Positions 21,821 through 22,566 of a DNA stretch of 22,566 bases are shown one piece after another. This stretch comes from Persebacter sp051009035. GTDB lineage: Bacteria; Pseudomonadota; Gammaproteobacteria; Tethybacterales; Persebacteraceae. Position numbers and translations under genes: made by a program. Below the pieces are notes generated by a model that saw only the letters and a list, made by a program, of their open reading frames with translations, was not told the origin of the DNA and ran no database searches. How positions within the stretch are numbered: position 1 is the first letter of the stretch; each line of letters begins with the position of its first letter. The stretch covers positions 1-22,566 of the forward strand of contig JBPCWY010000034.1 of assembly GCA_051009035.1 (NCBI GenBank), given 5' to 3'.

Positions 21821-22552
21821 TTATTTGCGCGGCGCCAAAAAAAGCCCGAGCTCAAACAACAGCCAGCAGGGAATGGCGAGCAGCAGCTGCGAAATAATAT
21901 CGGGCGGGGTGAAAATGGCGGCGGCGACAAACGCGCCGACAATAACATAACGCCGCCCGCGCCGCAGCGTTGCGGCTTCTACGATTCCGGCGCGCACTAA
22001 AATATAAACCGCCACCGGCGTTTCAAACGCCACGCCGAAAGCGATAAAAATTGTAACGGCAAAACTAAAAAAGCGCGCGATGTCCGGCGTCCAAGCCATG
22101 TCCGGCGGGGCGACCGAGGCGATAAAACCGAAGACAACGCGAAACACCATAAAATAGGCGAACAGCATGCCGAGATAAAACAGCGCGGTGCTGCTGGCGA
22201 CCAGCGGCAGGACGAGTTTTTTTTCGTTGGCGTAAAGCCCGGGCGCGACAAACTTCCATATCTCAAACCATAAATAAGGCAGCGAAACCAGCAACGCCGA
22301 AAGCAATGCGGTCGTGATTTGGACGGTAAACGGGTCCAGCACGCCGACCGAAACAAGCTGCCCGCCTTCCGGCAAAGAACGCAGCAACGGCAACGCCAGC
22401 ACGGAATATATTCGCCCGGCAAACGGCGCGCCGTCAAACGGAATCAAAAACAAAAAAGTCAGCGACAACAACGCAACCATGCAGCGCAATAAACAACCGC
22501 GCAAATCCGCCAAATGCCCCAGCAATCCGTCTTTGGAAAATTCTTCCGTCAT
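21821..22552 (-). CDS. tatC: Sec-independent protein translocase subunit TatC
   Basis: This 243-aa inner-membrane protein with six predicted helices is the receptor for twin-arginine signal peptides in the TatABC export system. Motifs: HLADLRGCLLRC near the N-terminus (13-24; family HLxELRxRL), VLDPFTVQIT in the first periplasmic loop, FEIWKFVAPGLYANEKK (about 95-111), AFGVAFETPVAVYIL, and AIFTPPDIISQLLLAIP near the last helices. The start ATG is followed by A, so an upstream gene could end in an overlapping TGA; the usual neighbour would be tatB, which lies outside the window. Downstream genes on the same strand are the small ORF, the response regulator and mfd, a group that is not a standard tat operon. 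Confidence 0.96.
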   Translation of the reverse strand: MTEEFSKDGLLGHLADLRGCLLRCMVALLSLTFLFLIPFDGAPFAGRIYSVLALPLLRSLPEGGQLVSVGVLDPFTVQITTALLSALLVSLPYLWFEIWKFVAPGLYANEKKLVLPLVASSTALFYLGMLFAYFMVFRVVFGFIASVAPPDMAWTPDIARFFSFAVTIFIAFGVAFETPVAVYILVRAGIVEAATLRRGRRYVIVGAFVAAAIFTPPDIISQLLLAIPCWLLFELGLFLAPRK

Positions 22553-22566
22553 TGCGCGCCCGTTTT

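Noticed and set aside
17092..22552. A dedicated Tat-export/DNA-repair system
   Set aside because: tatC, a regulator and mfd are adjacent and co-oriented, but each is a known housekeeping or regulatory gene and nothing in the sequence links their functions.

Overview
The window looks like part of a free-living or symbiotic Pseudomonadota (Proteobacteria) chromosome. Gene content and the order tlpA-accB-accC suggest a beta- or gammaproteobacterium, but no marker in the window settles the lineage. The DNA is rich in GCC/GCG triplets. Intergenic gaps are filled with GTCATTCC(T/C)GC...GC(A/G)GGAAT-type palindromes that resemble the dRS3 repeats of Neisseria. No rRNA, tRNA, CRISPR array, transposase or integrase was seen.

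Layout, left to right. Positions 1-377 hold the C-terminal end of a polyamine-type ABC transporter binding protein (+), followed by a hairpin terminator and about 350 bp of palindromic repeats. From 778 to 8019 all genes are on the minus strand. Read in their own direction they are hppA (proton-pumping pyrophosphatase), a KAP-type P-loop NTPase in AT-rich DNA, an exported ankyrin/Sel1/trypsin fusion protease, a TlpA-like thioredoxin, and accB-accC of acetyl-CoA carboxylase. A 740-bp divergent intergenic region (8020-8761) packed with repeats separates hppA from the plus-strand block.

The plus-strand block (8762-16587) is a 2-methylcitrate (propionate) operon: prpB, prpC, a 1038-aa membrane protein with a spermidine-synthase-like domain, prpD, then nhaA (Na+/H+ antiporter). 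Genes overlap or nearly touch, so they are probably co-transcribed, with a second promoter in front of prpD. A hairpin plus T-run follows nhaA. A 500-bp repeat region (16588-17091) comes next. The minus-strand block from 17092 to the right edge reads tatC, a 31-codon small ORF, an NtrX-like response regulator with a degenerate AAA+ domain, and mfd.

The points most worth a second look are: the large SpeE-like membrane fusion inserted in the prp operon with an in-frame 15-bp minisatellite; the secreted Ank-Sel1-protease encoded with a thioredoxin; the low-GC KAP ATPase; four nested, paired palindrome elements; a composite repeat shared by two loci 16 kb apart; and -10 boxes placed 6-7 nt before start codons, which suggests leaderless mRNAs. 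No complete new multi-gene system is proven by the sequence alone.
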